Positions 20,941 to 29,928 of a stretch of 64,000 bases of DNA are shown in pieces. Source of the DNA: a virus; the IMG/VR virus record IMGVR_UViG_3300042731_008016, positions 36,840 to 100,839 of that record, one strand, 5' to 3'. The notes under the pieces were generated by a model. That model had not been told where the DNA came from. It ran no database searches and worked only from the letters and a program-made list of their open reading frames with translations. The number at the start of each line of letters is the position of its first letter. Position 1 is the first letter of the stretch. The position numbers were made by a program, and so were the translations under genes.

Positions 20941-21602
20941 CTGACTTAAATGCCCTATTACCAAATCCAAAAGATATTAATTTATCTGCAGCTCACGTTG
21001 ATTTTAAACACCTAGATAAAACAGCTCTCAGACGTGCAAAAGTTCGTGAATTAATGCAGATGGGTTACAACAATACCCAAATTTCCCTAATTTTAGAAAA
21101 AGGAATTAGAGTTGGTGAGGGAAATGAACAAAAAGAAGTTCAAGTCCCCTGTAGTGAAGGTACTATCAGAAATGATATTAACTACATTCAAACTGAGTTC
21201 CTTTCAGCTGATGATGACATGTTGGTCAAAAGAGGCGAGCTTCTAGATAAACTTGGATTTCTTTATAATCAAGCTGTATCAAATTACACAACAGCAAAAG
21301 GGGCAGTTAAAAATAGTTTCTTGAATACAGCTTTAAATGTTATTAATAAGATTATGGAGGTTGAAGGTGTAAAATCTCCAGAGAATCTTAATGTTAATCT
21401 AAATGCAGAAGCTAAAGTAGCTCAGTTTGCTGCAGAAATACATAAATTAAGCGAAAATGACAAATCTACTATTCTCAGCGCAATTCGAAAAGTTCGTGAG
21501 GGACGCTTCAACAAAGGAAATGGAGAATCTGGAGTTTCTGATTCAGAACCCGAAGTACGAGCATCGACCAGTAACGATGAAGGAGTTCCTGGAGAATCCT
21601 AA
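20937..21602 (+). CDS. terminase small subunit-like protein
   Basis: 221 residues, start overlapping the previous stop by 4 bases. A helix-turn-helix appears in RAKVRELMQMGYNNTQISLI and GTIRNDINYIQTEF, followed by a helical oligomerisation region. Position directly before, and overlapping, the large terminase is the main support. It would bind the packaging start site on phage DNA. The last 48 residues overlap the terminase frame and look like a charged tail. Confidence 0.6.
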   Translation: MTDLNALLPNPKDINLSAAHVDFKHLDKTALRRAKVRELMQMGYNNTQISLILEKGIRVGEGNEQKEVQVPCSEGTIRNDINYIQTEFLSADDDMLVKRGELLDKLGFLYNQAVSNYTTAKGAVKNSFLNTALNVINKIMEVEGVKSPENLNVNLNAEAKVAQFAAEIHKLSENDKSTILSAIRKVREGRFNKGNGESGVSDSEPEVRASTSNDEGVPGES

Positions 21603-24600
21603 ATTTGTTAATCCACAGGATGCTCCAAGACCTCATAATAAGCAACTCTTAATCGATATTTTTGATAGCGGTAAAACATTTGAAGATTTTGAGAACCTTG
21701 GTAAATACGAGGAGGCTCTCTATATTGCTGGAATTGGGAGTGGTAAATGTCTTGCTAGGGGAACCAAAATCATCCGCTATTCAGGTAAGGTTGATGTTGT
21801 AGAAAATATTAAACAAGGTGACTTGTTAATGGGCTGGGACAGTAAGCCAAGAAAGGTGATCTCACTATCAAGGGGCAGGGAAAAATTATATAAAGTAACT
21901 CCAACTAAAGGCGAACCTTTTATCATAAATCAATCCCATATTTTGTCGCTTAAAAGAACAAACAGGGGTATTATTGCCAATAATGGCAGGTTAGATCAAA
22001 AAGCAGGAGAGATAATAAACATATCAGTCTTGGAATATCTAGAGTTAAGCAACAAAATGAAGAACATTTTAAAACTATGGAGGGTTGGTATAAATTTTAA
22101 GAAAAAGAAGGTTAGTATAGATCCATACTTTTTGGGACTATGGTTGGGGGACGGTAATTCTCATAATATCGGAATCGCCACACAGGACATTGAGATTAAG
22201 AATGAAATATATAAACAAGCAAAAGTTTGTGGACTCGTGGTAAATATTAATCAAAATAAAAACAAAACTTGTCCAACATATATTGTCACAAGTGGAACAA
22301 AGTTGGGAAGTAAAAACAGAAATTCGCTATTAGAAAATTTTAAACAATATAATCTCATCAAAAATAAATATATTCCGCAAGTATATAAATTCAACTCAAA
22401 GAAAATCAGATTACAGTTGTTAGCAGGGCTAATTGATAGCGATGGATATCAAGGAAATAACTGTTTGGAGTTTTCCAATAAAAATAAAACCTTAATTGAT
22501 GATATTACATACCTGTGTCGTTCGTTAGGTTTTGCTGCCTATATAAAACAAAGGAAAACTTCCTGCAATGGAAAATCATTCATATCATATAGAGTTTCTA
22601 TATCGGGAGATTTAGAAAAAATTCCTGTTCAACTAGAAAGAAAAAAATGTACTAAAAGGACACAAAAGAAGGATGTTCTTTTAACTGGATTTAAAATAGA
22701 ACCTATTGGAATTGGTGATTATTATGGATTTGATGTAGATAGAGACCATTTGTATTTATTAGGTGATTTCACAGTTACCCATAATTCTTATGTTTCCTCA
22801 ATGGCCATTGTTTATAATATTTATCGTCTTCTTTGCTTAAAAGATCCACAAGCCTATTTTAAATTTGCTAAAGGCACAAAGATTGCTTTTATTAACATTT
22901 CCACATCTTTTTCACAAGCTAAGGATGTTGTTTTTAGCGAAATTAAAAACCGTGTTGATAACAACCAATGGTTTCAAAACTTCTTTCCACCTAACCCGAG
23001 AATTAAATCACTTCTTCAATTCCCTAAAAATATTTATATTTTGCCTCTAGGATCAAATGAAGAGTCTCCTCTCGGATACAATATTTTTGGAGCCGTCATT
23101 GACGAGGCTTCATTTCATACTTTAACTAAAGATAAAGATTACGCTGAAGAATCTTATAACCAGATTAAGAAACGTATTCGTTCTCGATTTTTATCTAAAG
23201 GAAAACTTTTCATTATTACTTCACCTCGGTACGTTTATGACTTCGCTGAGAAGAAAATGGAAGAGGAAGCTGATAATCCAAAAGTTTATAAAAAAAGAAC
23301 TCCTCTCTGGGATGCTATGCCACCAGATAGATTCTCTGGACAAAAATTTGATCTAGGCAAATATCTCCCCGCCTATAAGGGCGTCATGGTCCCCGTGGAA
23401 TACGAGGACGAGTTCAAACAAAATCCCGAGAAAGCCATGCGGGACTATGGCGCCCAACCATCTCAAGCTATCCAAAGCTTTTTTGCTAATCCATCAATCA
23501 TTGATGATAATGCTAATTATGATAGAAAACACCCAATTAATCCCAAAGATGGTGAATTTCACACATGGTTTTTCAACAGAGCAAGTCAAGAAGATTATGA
23601 TTCAGATAAAAGATTTATTCATGTTGACCTTGGACTTAATAGAGAAGGAAAAGGCGACTGTGCTGGGTTTGCTATGGGTAAATTTGATGGATGGATTGAA
23701 AAACAGAGTACATCTGGAAAAATGGAAAAGCGTCCAAAAGTTAAAATTGATCTTATGTTAAGAATTGAGGCTGGACCACGCAAAGAAATTAAATTTGAAG
23801 AAATCAGACAAATGATCTATAAAATCAGAGATATTGGTTATAATATTCACAAGATTACTTTTGATGGTTGGCAAAGCGAAATTGGAAGTACAATGGTCAA
23901 GTTGCTTGATGGGACAAACAAAAGAATGGATGAAATTACAAACGGTGCTTGGATTTATTCATTTGACTTAAATAAAAAAGAAATTGTCCCAGCCTTTTGT
24001 AAACCAGTAAAACAAACTGGAATAAATGCTCCAGTTTACGAAATCATCATAGATAATGGACAAAAAATATACCTAACAAAAGAACATCCATTGTTAATGA
24101 AAAATGGAACCTATAAACAAGTAGAGTTTCTTAAATGTGGAGATAGTTTGATGCCATTTAATACAAGCTTTTTAGAAAGAAAAAACAAAACTAATACAAA
24201 ACCAAGACAATATGAAAAAATATTCCAACCAAATACAAATACTTGGGAAATGACACATGATATGGTTGCTAGGAATGTTTATGGAGAAAAACCAAAAAAT
24301 AATGTAGTTCATCATAAAGATTTTAATTCTCTAAATAATGAACCAGACAATTTAGAGTATTTATATGTTAAGAAGCATACTGCATATCATCGAAAATTAA
24401 CTCAAAAATCTAATCAAATCAGATGGTCAAAAAAAGGTGAAAGACGGAAGCAAGCTCAATTAATGAGAGATAGAAATAAAAAATATAATTTACCATCTTT
24501 ATTAAAACCACCAACTAAAGAGATTGCTAAAAAAATAGCACTAACAATTAAAAACAAATGGGACAATAATAACGAATATCAAGAAAAAATGGCAAAAAGA

Positions 24601-25203
24601 CCAGTATATTGTGGTGAGTATTCTCCACATTTTAATAGAGATATACCTAATGAAATATTATTTAAAGCCTGTGCTACCAGTAATTCTCTGGAAGAAGTTA
24701 AGCAAAAATTGAACCTTAAAAATACGTTTTTTGTTATAAGAAGATTAAAGACATTGGGTTACAAAGGATTCAAGGACTACAAATCACAAAAAAATCATAA
24801 AGTTGTATCTGTCAAATTTCATGGATATGAGGATGTTTATGACATAGAAGTACCAAAATATAATAATTTTGGACTTTCGGCAGGTATATTTGTTCATAAT
24901 TCCATAGACTCTATTCAAATGCTTAATTCAGCTGGTTTTAAAGCTGAGACATTCTCAATCGATAGGAATCCAGAAGCCTACTATACCGTCAAAGCTGCAA
25001 TTTTAGATGATCGTCTTGATTATTACTATTACGCACCATTTTCTGAAGAACTTAAACAACTTGAAGAAATTAAAGGCATGAAAATCGATCACCCTAGACA
25101 AGGAAAGAAAGACGTAGCTGATGCTGTAGCTGGAGTATGTTATCACGCTGCACAAGGAACTCCTGGTGTCGGATTTCTTGGAGTCAAACAGACACAATCT
25201 TGA
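21457..25203 (+). CDS. terminase large subunit with two inteins
   Basis: 1248 residues as translated; removing inteins of 346 and 342 leaves a 560-residue terminase, a normal size. Walker A GIGSGK is split from its Ser by intein 1. Walker B follows in FGAVIDEASFH; the nuclease domain shows FIHVDLGLNREG and, after intein 2, continues to KDVADAVAGVCYH with its C-terminal acidic site. It pumps DNA into the prohead and cuts it. Start uncertain: 21457 overlaps the small subunit by 146 bases; 21520 is an alternative. Both insertion points are at functional sites, so splicing is required for activity. Confidence 0.9.
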   Translation: MTNLLFSAQFEKFVRDASTKEMENLEFLIQNPKYEHRPVTMKEFLENPKFVNPQDAPRPHNKQLLIDIFDSGKTFEDFENLGKYEEALYIAGIGSGKCLARGTKIIRYSGKVDVVENIKQGDLLMGWDSKPRKVISLSRGREKLYKVTPTKGEPFIINQSHILSLKRTNRGIIANNGRLDQKAGEIINISVLEYLELSNKMKNILKLWRVGINFKKKKVSIDPYFLGLWLGDGNSHNIGIATQDIEIKNEIYKQAKVCGLVVNINQNKNKTCPTYIVTSGTKLGSKNRNSLLENFKQYNLIKNKYIPQVYKFNSKKIRLQLLAGLIDSDGYQGNNCLEFSNKNKTLIDDITYLCRSLGFAAYIKQRKTSCNGKSFISYRVSISGDLEKIPVQLERKKCTKRTQKKDVLLTGFKIEPIGIGDYYGFDVDRDHLYLLGDFTVTHNSYVSSMAIVYNIYRLLCLKDPQAYFKFAKGTKIAFINISTSFSQAKDVVFSEIKNRVDNNQWFQNFFPPNPRIKSLLQFPKNIYILPLGSNEESPLGYNIFGAVIDEASFHTLTKDKDYAEESYNQIKKRIRSRFLSKGKLFIITSPRYVYDFAEKKMEEEADNPKVYKKRTPLWDAMPPDRFSGQKFDLGKYLPAYKGVMVPVEYEDEFKQNPEKAMRDYGAQPSQAIQSFFANPSIIDDNANYDRKHPINPKDGEFHTWFFNRASQEDYDSDKRFIHVDLGLNREGKGDCAGFAMGKFDGWIEKQSTSGKMEKRPKVKIDLMLRIEAGPRKEIKFEEIRQMIYKIRDIGYNIHKITFDGWQSEIGSTMVKLLDGTNKRMDEITNGAWIYSFDLNKKEIVPAFCKPVKQTGINAPVYEIIIDNGQKIYLTKEHPLLMKNGTYKQVEFLKCGDSLMPFNTSFLERKNKTNTKPRQYEKIFQPNTNTWEMTHDMVARNVYGEKPKNNVVHHKDFNSLNNEPDNLEYLYVKKHTAYHRKLTQKSNQIRWSKKGERRKQAQLMRDRNKKYNLPSLLKPPTKEIAKKIALTIKNKWDNNNEYQEKMAKRPVYCGEYSPHFNRDIPNEILFKACATSNSLEEVKQKLNLKNTFFVIRRLKTLGYKGFKDYKSQKNHKVVSVKFHGYEDVYDIEVPKYNNFGLSAGIFVHNSIDSIQMLNSAGFKAETFSIDRNPEAYYTVKAAILDDRLDYYYYAPFSEELKQLEEIKGMKIDHPRQGKKDVADAVAGVCYHAAQGTPGVGFLGVKQTQS
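21748..22785 (+). mobile_element. intein 1, LAGLIDADG type, in the terminase P-loop
   Basis: Begins at Cys1 (CLARGTKI), block B is GEPFIINQSHIL, homing domain has YFLGLWLGDGNS and LLAGLIDSDGYQ, and the end is YYGFDVDRDHLYLLGD then TVTHN followed by Ser+1 (codon 22786). Splicing rejoins GIGSGK-S, the ATP-binding loop. All catalytic splice residues (Cys1, block B His, His-Asn, Ser+1) are present, so it should be active. 346 residues. Confidence 0.92.
23875..24900 (+). mobile_element. intein 2, HNH type, in the terminase nuclease domain
   Basis: Begins at Ser1 (SEIGSTMVKLLDGT) after Asp-Gly-Trp-Gln; block B IYLTKEHPLLM; HNH homing domain NNVVHHKDFNSLNNEPDNLE near the middle; ends DVYDIEVPKYNNFG then GIFVHN followed by Ser+1. 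342 residues. It uses a Ser nucleophile and a different nuclease class from intein 1, so the two have independent origins. The rejoined sequence is TFDGWQ-SIDSIQ. Confidence 0.88.
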
Positions 25204-25228
25204 CGTTTCCTAGAAACCCCAGTAAGAT
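25200..25228 (+). promoter_or_regulatory. promoter of a leaderless LAGLIDADG gene, overlapping the terminase stop
   Basis: -35 TTGACG at 25200-25205 contains the TGA stop of the terminase gene; 17-bp spacer; -10 TAAGAT at 25223-25228. ATG at 25235 is 6 bases past the -10. No ribosome site. Confidence 0.7.
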
Positions 25229-25234
25229 TAAAAA

Positions 25235-25684
25235 ATGTTAAGTTTACAATATTTAGCTGGATTTACTGACGCTGATGGAAGCATAACCATAAGCAAATTT
25301 AAAACAACAACTGGTTGTGGTCTAAAATTTAGAATTAGGGTTCGTATAGCAAACATAAGACTTGATATTTTAGAGCAAATTAAAAAACAATATGGTGGGT
25401 GGATAGAAAAAATACCAAGAAAAGCAAACGATAGACAATGTTATAGATGGTGTACTGCCGATAAATCTGCTGCTAAATTTTTACAGAAAATATATCCATA
25501 TTTATTTATTAAAAAGAAACAAGCAAGTATGTGTCTAGAACTTTATGAGATGAGTAAAAAATTAAAAACTCAAAGAAAAAATACTGGGCAATTTATAAAA
25601 GCATCTAAAAAAGAATTACAAAGGAAACTTCAATTAGTAGAAGAAATTAGATTGCTCAACAGACGTGGATTTTTAGGCGCATAA
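25235..25684 (+). CDS. single-motif LAGLIDADG homing endonuclease
   Basis: 149 residues with one motif, QYLAGFTDADGSITI (residues 5-19), so it should act as a homodimer. The middle NIRLDILEQIKKQYGG and C-terminal LQLVEEIRLLNRRG are as in this small subfamily. It sits in the gap between terminase and portal genes with its own promoter and no ribosome site. Its target is probably the terminase-portal junction or a nearby gene (inference). Confidence 0.85.
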   Translation: MLSLQYLAGFTDADGSITISKFKTTTGCGLKFRIRVRIANIRLDILEQIKKQYGGWIEKIPRKANDRQCYRWCTADKSAAKFLQKIYPYLFIKKKQASMCLELYEMSKKLKTQRKNTGQFIKASKKELQRKLQLVEEIRLLNRRGFLGA

Positions 25685-25689
25685 TAGTG

Positions 25690-25695
25690 TATACT
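25690..25695 (+). promoter_or_regulatory. possible late -10 element before the portal gene
   Basis: TATACT followed by CAAATT closely matches TATACTCAATTT at 57550, the likely promoter after the capsid gene. The -35 (TGGATT, 18 bp upstream) is poor. A 68-base leader, AT-rich, precedes the portal ATG. Confidence 0.35.
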
Positions 25696-25762
25696 CAAAT
25701 TAGGAATTTTTAGCAGAAACTTAATTTTATTTAAAAAAAATGCTAAAAAATAAAAAATAGAT

Positions 25763-27331
25763 ATGAAAATTCCAAAAATTTTCGAAAAAACCATCCTTAA
25801 TTCAGAACAAGTACAAGCTAAAGTTGAAGCTGCCAAAGACGAAGCTATAAAAAATGCGAAAGAAGAAATTGAACAGTCAGCTAAGACAAAATACAATAAA
25901 GAAGTTGTTAAAAGTGTAAACGAAGCTTTAGTTGCTGCTAAGAAGGATTGGGCTGTTGATACTGTAAAAGCAATGGATCGAAAGTTTGGAAAATCTAGAC
26001 AATATGTTTCAACTACTGGTAATTATGGTCAAGAAAAATTTAATGCTAAAAAATATGAATCTGGTAAAAACTACAATACTTTAACCACTTTATTTAGTGA
26101 TTCTCCTGGATCAATTCAAGCTGCTTCTCGTATAAAAGATGCTGTTCTTGGTGGTGGATATGTTATCAAACCAGAAGAGAAAAAAGGCACCAAACAAGAT
26201 TTTAAGAAATTAATTAATTTCTTTGATATGCCTAATCCAGATGACACAATTGAAACATTATTAGGTGTTTCTATTGAAAATTATTTAGCTTATGGAAATT
26301 TTTACTGGGAAAAAGTCCCAACAAGAGGTTCCGCAAATAAAAAGAAAAAAATTCTAGCATCGGTTTATAATCTTGATCCAACCAAAATGATTATTTTAGT
26401 TGATGCTGCTCAAAAGAAAAAAGGTGTGTTGGAAAAAGTTGGCTTTGCTAGAAAAACTGACCAAAATAAATCAGTAATTTACTCATTAGATGAGGTATTC
26501 CATGTTCGAAGACCAAGCAGAAAAGCTGATCTTTATGGTAGAGCTGTTTTAGAAGACAATATGGCCACTCTTCAACTTCTATTGAGAGCTGTTACTTTCA
26601 ATATTAATATTTTAAGAAATGGTGGTCGTCCACCTTTGCAATTAATTCTCCCTGAAGATTCTACTGAAGCTGATGCCGAAGCAGTATCAGCATGGTGGGA
26701 AAAGAACTATGAGGGACCACACAATGCTGGTAAAACACTGATTACATTTAAAGGAGCTAAAGCTGATCCCCTCGGAATCACTCCACAAGAAATGGCCTAT
26801 CTAGAATTGTTACGCTATGGTTTAAGACTCGTAGCTGGACAATATGGTGTTCCATTATTGTTAATGGGATTTCCAGAAGGTACAAATCGAGCTACTGCTT
26901 CAGAAGCCAGACGTTCATTTTATTTAACAAATATTTTCCAATTAAGAAAACTTATTTCTCAAAAAATAACTAGAGAGCTCATCAAAGACGGAATGGGTAT
27001 TGAGGGTTGGAGAATTGACTTTAAATCTGCTGGTCTAGAAGAATCAGAATCTTCACGAAGAGACTTCATGACTGGATGGGCTAAAGGTCTATACACATTT
27101 AATGAAGCTAGAATTGCAATGGGTCTATTACCAATTGATGAGAAATGGGCAAATAAATACTTCTTACTAGGCACAAAGAATGATTCATTGATCGAGATCG
27201 AAAAAGCTATTGGACGAGAACCAGATGATTCAAATCCAGATGATTCAAATCCAAAAACAAAGACTCCACCAGGGGAACATAGCCCTAGTGGTGATGACAA
27301 AACCAGTGACAATGATAAAGAAAACCAATAA
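25763..27331 (+). CDS. portal protein
   Basis: 522 residues. A Lys/Glu-rich helical N-terminus (about 1-75) is followed by a portal fold: SGSIQAA-type segment, LFSDSPGSIQAASRIKDAVL, VFHVRRPSRKADLYGRAVLE, TFNINILRNGGRPPLQLIL, and VAGQYGVPLLLMGFPEGTNR, which matches the conserved region of HK97/SPP1-type portals. Twelve copies form the DNA channel at one capsid vertex and dock the terminase encoded upstream. The C-terminal 40 residues (NPDDSNPDDSNPKTKTPPGE) are a disordered tail with a short duplication. Confidence 0.85.
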   Translation: MKIPKIFEKTILNSEQVQAKVEAAKDEAIKNAKEEIEQSAKTKYNKEVVKSVNEALVAAKKDWAVDTVKAMDRKFGKSRQYVSTTGNYGQEKFNAKKYESGKNYNTLTTLFSDSPGSIQAASRIKDAVLGGGYVIKPEEKKGTKQDFKKLINFFDMPNPDDTIETLLGVSIENYLAYGNFYWEKVPTRGSANKKKKILASVYNLDPTKMIILVDAAQKKKGVLEKVGFARKTDQNKSVIYSLDEVFHVRRPSRKADLYGRAVLEDNMATLQLLLRAVTFNINILRNGGRPPLQLILPEDSTEADAEAVSAWWEKNYEGPHNAGKTLITFKGAKADPLGITPQEMAYLELLRYGLRLVAGQYGVPLLLMGFPEGTNRATASEARRSFYLTNIFQLRKLISQKITRELIKDGMGIEGWRIDFKSAGLEESESSRRDFMTGWAKGLYTFNEARIAMGLLPIDEKWANKYFLLGTKNDSLIEIEKAIGREPDDSNPDDSNPKTKTPPGEHSPSGDDKTSDNDKENQ

Positions 27332-27338
27332 TTACAAA

Positions 27339-27367
27339 TTGAAAAAATCCTTAAAAAATGGTATAAT
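27339..27367 (+). promoter_or_regulatory. sigma-70-type promoter
   Basis: -35 TTGAAA at 27339-27344, 17-bp spacer, -10 TATAAT at 27362-27367 with TGG before it. It lies in the 75-base gap after the portal gene and drives the small-protein run starting at 27407, whose ribosome site is aggagg. Confidence 0.8.
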
Positions 27368-27406
27368 ACACCCAGTTTAAGGTTAAGGAAAAGTTAGGAG
27401 GATAGT

Positions 27407-27727
27407 ATGCAAAACATACCAAATTCAGGTCAAAGGACCGTTCGAGCAAATATGAAGGTGAAATCTTTTGTTTCACCTAAAAACCCCAATCAAGAAGAAA
27501 TTGATAAGTTTGATTCAGAAGTTAACGCTTTTCTTTCCTCAATCGACAATAAAAGTAGATTTTTAAATGGACGTAACGCTTACTCTATTGGTGAGCGTAC
27601 TTATGTTTTAGTTTGGTATCTAGAAAGATTGCCAGAAAAAACAGTAACAACTCCTTTTGGCAATAAAGTAAAACCAGTTACACCAGTTCAAGATGAACCA
27701 ACAAATAATCCTACCAAAGAAGCATAA
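27407..27727 (+). CDS. hypothetical protein, 106 aa
   Basis: First gene behind the promoter at 27339. Contains VKSFVSPKNPNQEEIDKFDS and a beta-rich middle (GERTYVLVWYLERLPE), looking like a compact alpha/beta domain, with a proline/threonine tail. Not recognised. Overlaps the next frame by 35 bases. Confidence 0.55.
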   Translation: MQNIPNSGQRTVRANMKVKSFVSPKNPNQEEIDKFDSEVNAFLSSIDNKSRFLNGRNAYSIGERTYVLVWYLERLPEKTVTTPFGNKVKPVTPVQDEPTNNPTKEA

Positions 27728-27968
27728 GCTTGATGAGGTTGAGGAGGTTCCTCTACCAACTGTTAAGTGTGATTTCTGTGGGAACCACACGACACAAGGT
27801 TTAAAACAGGAACAATGGATACCTGTAAAACCAGGTGGTGTTAAGATCATGCCAGATGGAAGCAAGAAATTGTTTCCAGCGTCAATGAAAAAAGTAGAAT
27901 ACTTTATGTGTAATGATTGCGTAAAAAAAGGTGCCAAATGGCCGAAGAGACCAAAACGGTGGAAGTAA
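27693..27968 (+). CDS. small zinc-ribbon protein, 91 aa
   Basis: Cysteine pairs CDFCGNHTTQG (near 26) and CNDCVKKGAKW (near 74) about 45 residues apart, consistent with one zinc site. Basic C-terminus KRPKRWK. One of at least eight small CxxC proteins in the window. Function unknown. Confidence 0.5.
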   Translation: MNQQIILPKKHKLDEVEEVPLPTVKCDFCGNHTTQGLKQEQWIPVKPGGVKIMPDGSKKLFPASMKKVEYFMCNDCVKKGAKWPKRPKRWK

Positions 27969-28192
27969 ACAGAGCTCGAGAACTAGATAAATTACTGGCC
28001 AGGCTCAGAAAAAAGAACGATAAGTATTCTGACATCGACCTGGTGTTAAAATATATAGAGGAGTTTATCTCTGATCCCAAAATGGGAGGGCCATCAAAAA
28101 AACTGGAAGAGTTTACGGTAGAAGATGACCCACAACTAGCAGCTAGGACATACCATCTTAGCTGGAAAAGGTTTGCTACAGAAGAATTATGA
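27938..28192 (+). CDS. hypothetical helical protein, 84 aa
   Basis: ATG 27938 (MAEETKTVEVNRA) chosen over 27917 because of its placement after ggtgcc and typical start composition; neither is strong. Largely helical and charged (ELDKLLARLRKKNDKYSDID). Overlaps both neighbours, so co-translated. Not recognised. Confidence 0.45.
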   Translation: MAEETKTVEVNRARELDKLLARLRKKNDKYSDIDLVLKYIEEFISDPKMGGPSKKLEEFTVEDDPQLAARTYHLSWKRFATEEL

Positions 28193-28644
28193 AAAAAGTA
28201 GATCGTATAAAAGAACTAGAAAAAATAGCCGATAAACTTGGAATTGGTCAGGATAAAGAGGTTGAATGCGTAAGCTGTAAATCAACAATAAATTTAAAAG
28301 ATGCAGTAATTTTAACAAACAAAAAGGAAGTTAAATATTTATGCTCTAAGTGTAATGAAAAATTGGAAAAAGGTGGTTTAGAAAAAACAGATCATGATCT
28401 TTCTGAGATTCTAAAAGAATTAGAAAAACAATCAGAAAAAAATGACCATAAAACTTTTCCACCATCTCCATATACACCCCAAGATTGGGAACCAGTTACA
28501 CTAAAATGGGAACCAAAGTGGATAGGAGATTATACTTCCACTGATAACGCAGTAAATAAACCAAGTTATTCAGTTTTAAGAATGAGTAATTTACTTAAAA
28601 TAGAACCAAACTATGCCGATACAACAAACACAAGCGCCAACTAA
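28189..28644 (+). CDS. zinc-ribbon protein, 151 aa
   Basis: Begins on a 4-base overlap. Helical N-terminus, then CVSCKSTINLKDAV and YLCSKCNEKLEKGG forming a four-cysteine zinc ribbon at about 25-66. The C-terminal half is Pro/Trp-rich (FPPSPYTPQDWEPVTLKWEP). Unknown function. Confidence 0.5.
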   Translation: MKKVDRIKELEKIADKLGIGQDKEVECVSCKSTINLKDAVILTNKKEVKYLCSKCNEKLEKGGLEKTDHDLSEILKELEKQSEKNDHKTFPPSPYTPQDWEPVTLKWEPKWIGDYTSTDNAVNKPSYSVLRMSNLLKIEPNYADTTNTSAN

Positions 28645-28978
28645 AGAATTGCCAGAAGCAGGCAAACAAGGAGAGGAGCAAGCTGAACAAAATAAACCCT
28701 TGCTCAATATTAACTTACCTGCTCCTGCCAGTGGTGATCCTAGAGCACCACTCCCTATTGGACAACATAATGCAGCAGCTCAAAAGAACTTTAAACAGGT
28801 TGCCGATATAATGCAGGCAATAATAAATAATCAAAAAGCTATGAGTGCCGTTATTGTTGAACAAGGCAAGACAATTAAAGAATTGCAAGAAGGAAATAAA
28901 AATCTAGCAGAGAATATAAGAAAATTATTAAAGGAAAATAAACATGAAGACGGACAAACCGAATCCACTGGAGCTTAA
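28613..28978 (+). CDS. hypothetical coiled-coil protein, 121 aa
   Basis: Overlaps its neighbours by about 32 and 35 bases. A Pro/Glu/Gln-rich disordered N-terminus is followed by a clear coiled coil from about residue 62 (FKQVADIMQAIINNQKAMSA onward to NIRKLLKENKH). Located immediately before the ClpP-like protease, it could be a scaffold or adaptor for it (positional inference). Confidence 0.5.
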   Translation: MPIQQTQAPTKELPEAGKQGEEQAEQNKPLLNINLPAPASGDPRAPLPIGQHNAAAQKNFKQVADIMQAIINNQKAMSAVIVEQGKTIKELQEGNKNLAENIRKLLKENKHEDGQTESTGA

Positions 28979-29609
28979 CGAATTACAAAAATTCAAACTT
29001 ACAGCTTTCAGTGAACGACTGAAAAGAAGAGAAATCTGGATTAATGGTCCTATCACCAATAATCTAGTTGAATCTTTATATACCAACCTCATAAAGCTAT
29101 CTGAAGAATCAGCTTATCAACCACTTGCCGTCATAATTAACTCCAAGGGTGGAAATCTATTTGAATCAATTGTGGCCACTGATATTATGGGCACACTAAC
29201 TTGTGATGTAAAAACCATCGCTTTAGCTGATGCTATTTCTGGTGGTTTTATTTTATTTATGGGTGGAAAAGAAAGAATCTGTCATGAACACACTTGTTTA
29301 ATGATGCACGATATTACTACCTTAATGATGAATAAAAACTCAGAAATCGAAAGACAAGTTCAATATATTAAATCGATTAAAAAGAAAATTGCTAATTTTT
29401 TCTCTTATCAAACTAACGGGAAAACCAGCCCAAGTTATTGGATGGAATTATTTGATAGTGGAAAAGATAAATGGTTTTCAGTTGAAGAAGCTATTAGATT
29501 AGGAATTGTTCATAAAATAGTTAAACGCCCAGAATTGATCGATCCAGTAAATAATTTGAGACCATCGTATACTTGGGATATAAAAGATTTTGCAAGGAGT
29601 CAACAATAA
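28944..29609 (+). CDS. ClpP-like serine protease
   Basis: 221 residues with the crotonase/ClpP fold: LAVIINSKGGNLFESIVATD, catalytic Ser in ADAISGGFILFMGG (near residue 99), His in CLMMHDITT (near 121) and an Asp in SGKDKWFSVEEAIRLGIV (near 174). In many phages such a protease next to the portal matures the prohead. Here a separate HK97-type protease lies with the capsid gene 25 kb away, so this one may process another protein. Active-site triad appears complete. Confidence 0.75.
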   Translation: MKTDKPNPLELNELQKFKLTAFSERLKRREIWINGPITNNLVESLYTNLIKLSEESAYQPLAVIINSKGGNLFESIVATDIMGTLTCDVKTIALADAISGGFILFMGGKERICHEHTCLMMHDITTLMMNKNSEIERQVQYIKSIKKKIANFFSYQTNGKTSPSYWMELFDSGKDKWFSVEEAIRLGIVHKIVKRPELIDPVNNLRPSYTWDIKDFARSQQ

Positions 29610-29610
29610 T

Positions 29611-29928
29611 ATGCCAATAGATTTAAACACAGCTAGAAAGCTATCAGAATCAGAAGATCACACTAGAACGCTGGATATGGAACCAGCAGCTAATAATGTT
29701 ATTCCTATTCGTCAAGGTCATTGTCCACAATGCTTATTGCCAATGGGAATTCAAGGTATTCCAGGAAGATCAACTGTTAAAGTATTTACGGCTGAAGGAA
29801 TAGAACTCTGGTGTGAGAATTGCTACAAAGAAGGCGAGGCGAAAGGTACTTGTATTAAATATCGATCATTGAGTAAAAAAGAACGTAAAGCTATTAGAAA
29901 AATGCTTAAAAAAAATAAAAATGAATGA
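29611..29928 (+). CDS. zinc-binding protein, 105 aa
   Basis: ATG 29611 has AAGGAG 11 bases upstream. Contains HCPQCLLPMGIQG and WCENCYKEGEAKGTC, a zinc-ribbon pair, with a basic C-terminal tail KKERKAIRKMLKKNKN. Overlaps the next gene by 4 bases. Function unknown. Confidence 0.5.
   Translation: MPIDLNTARKLSESEDHTRTLDMEPAANNVIPIRQGHCPQCLLPMGIQGIPGRSTVKVFTAEGIELWCENCYKEGEAKGTCIKYRSLSKKERKAIRKMLKKNKNE

Noticed and set aside
20937-25203. Recoded stop codons or an alternative genetic code
   Set aside because: Genes end at TGA, TAA and TAG at positions expected from protein lengths, and conserved proteins have no internal in-frame stops.
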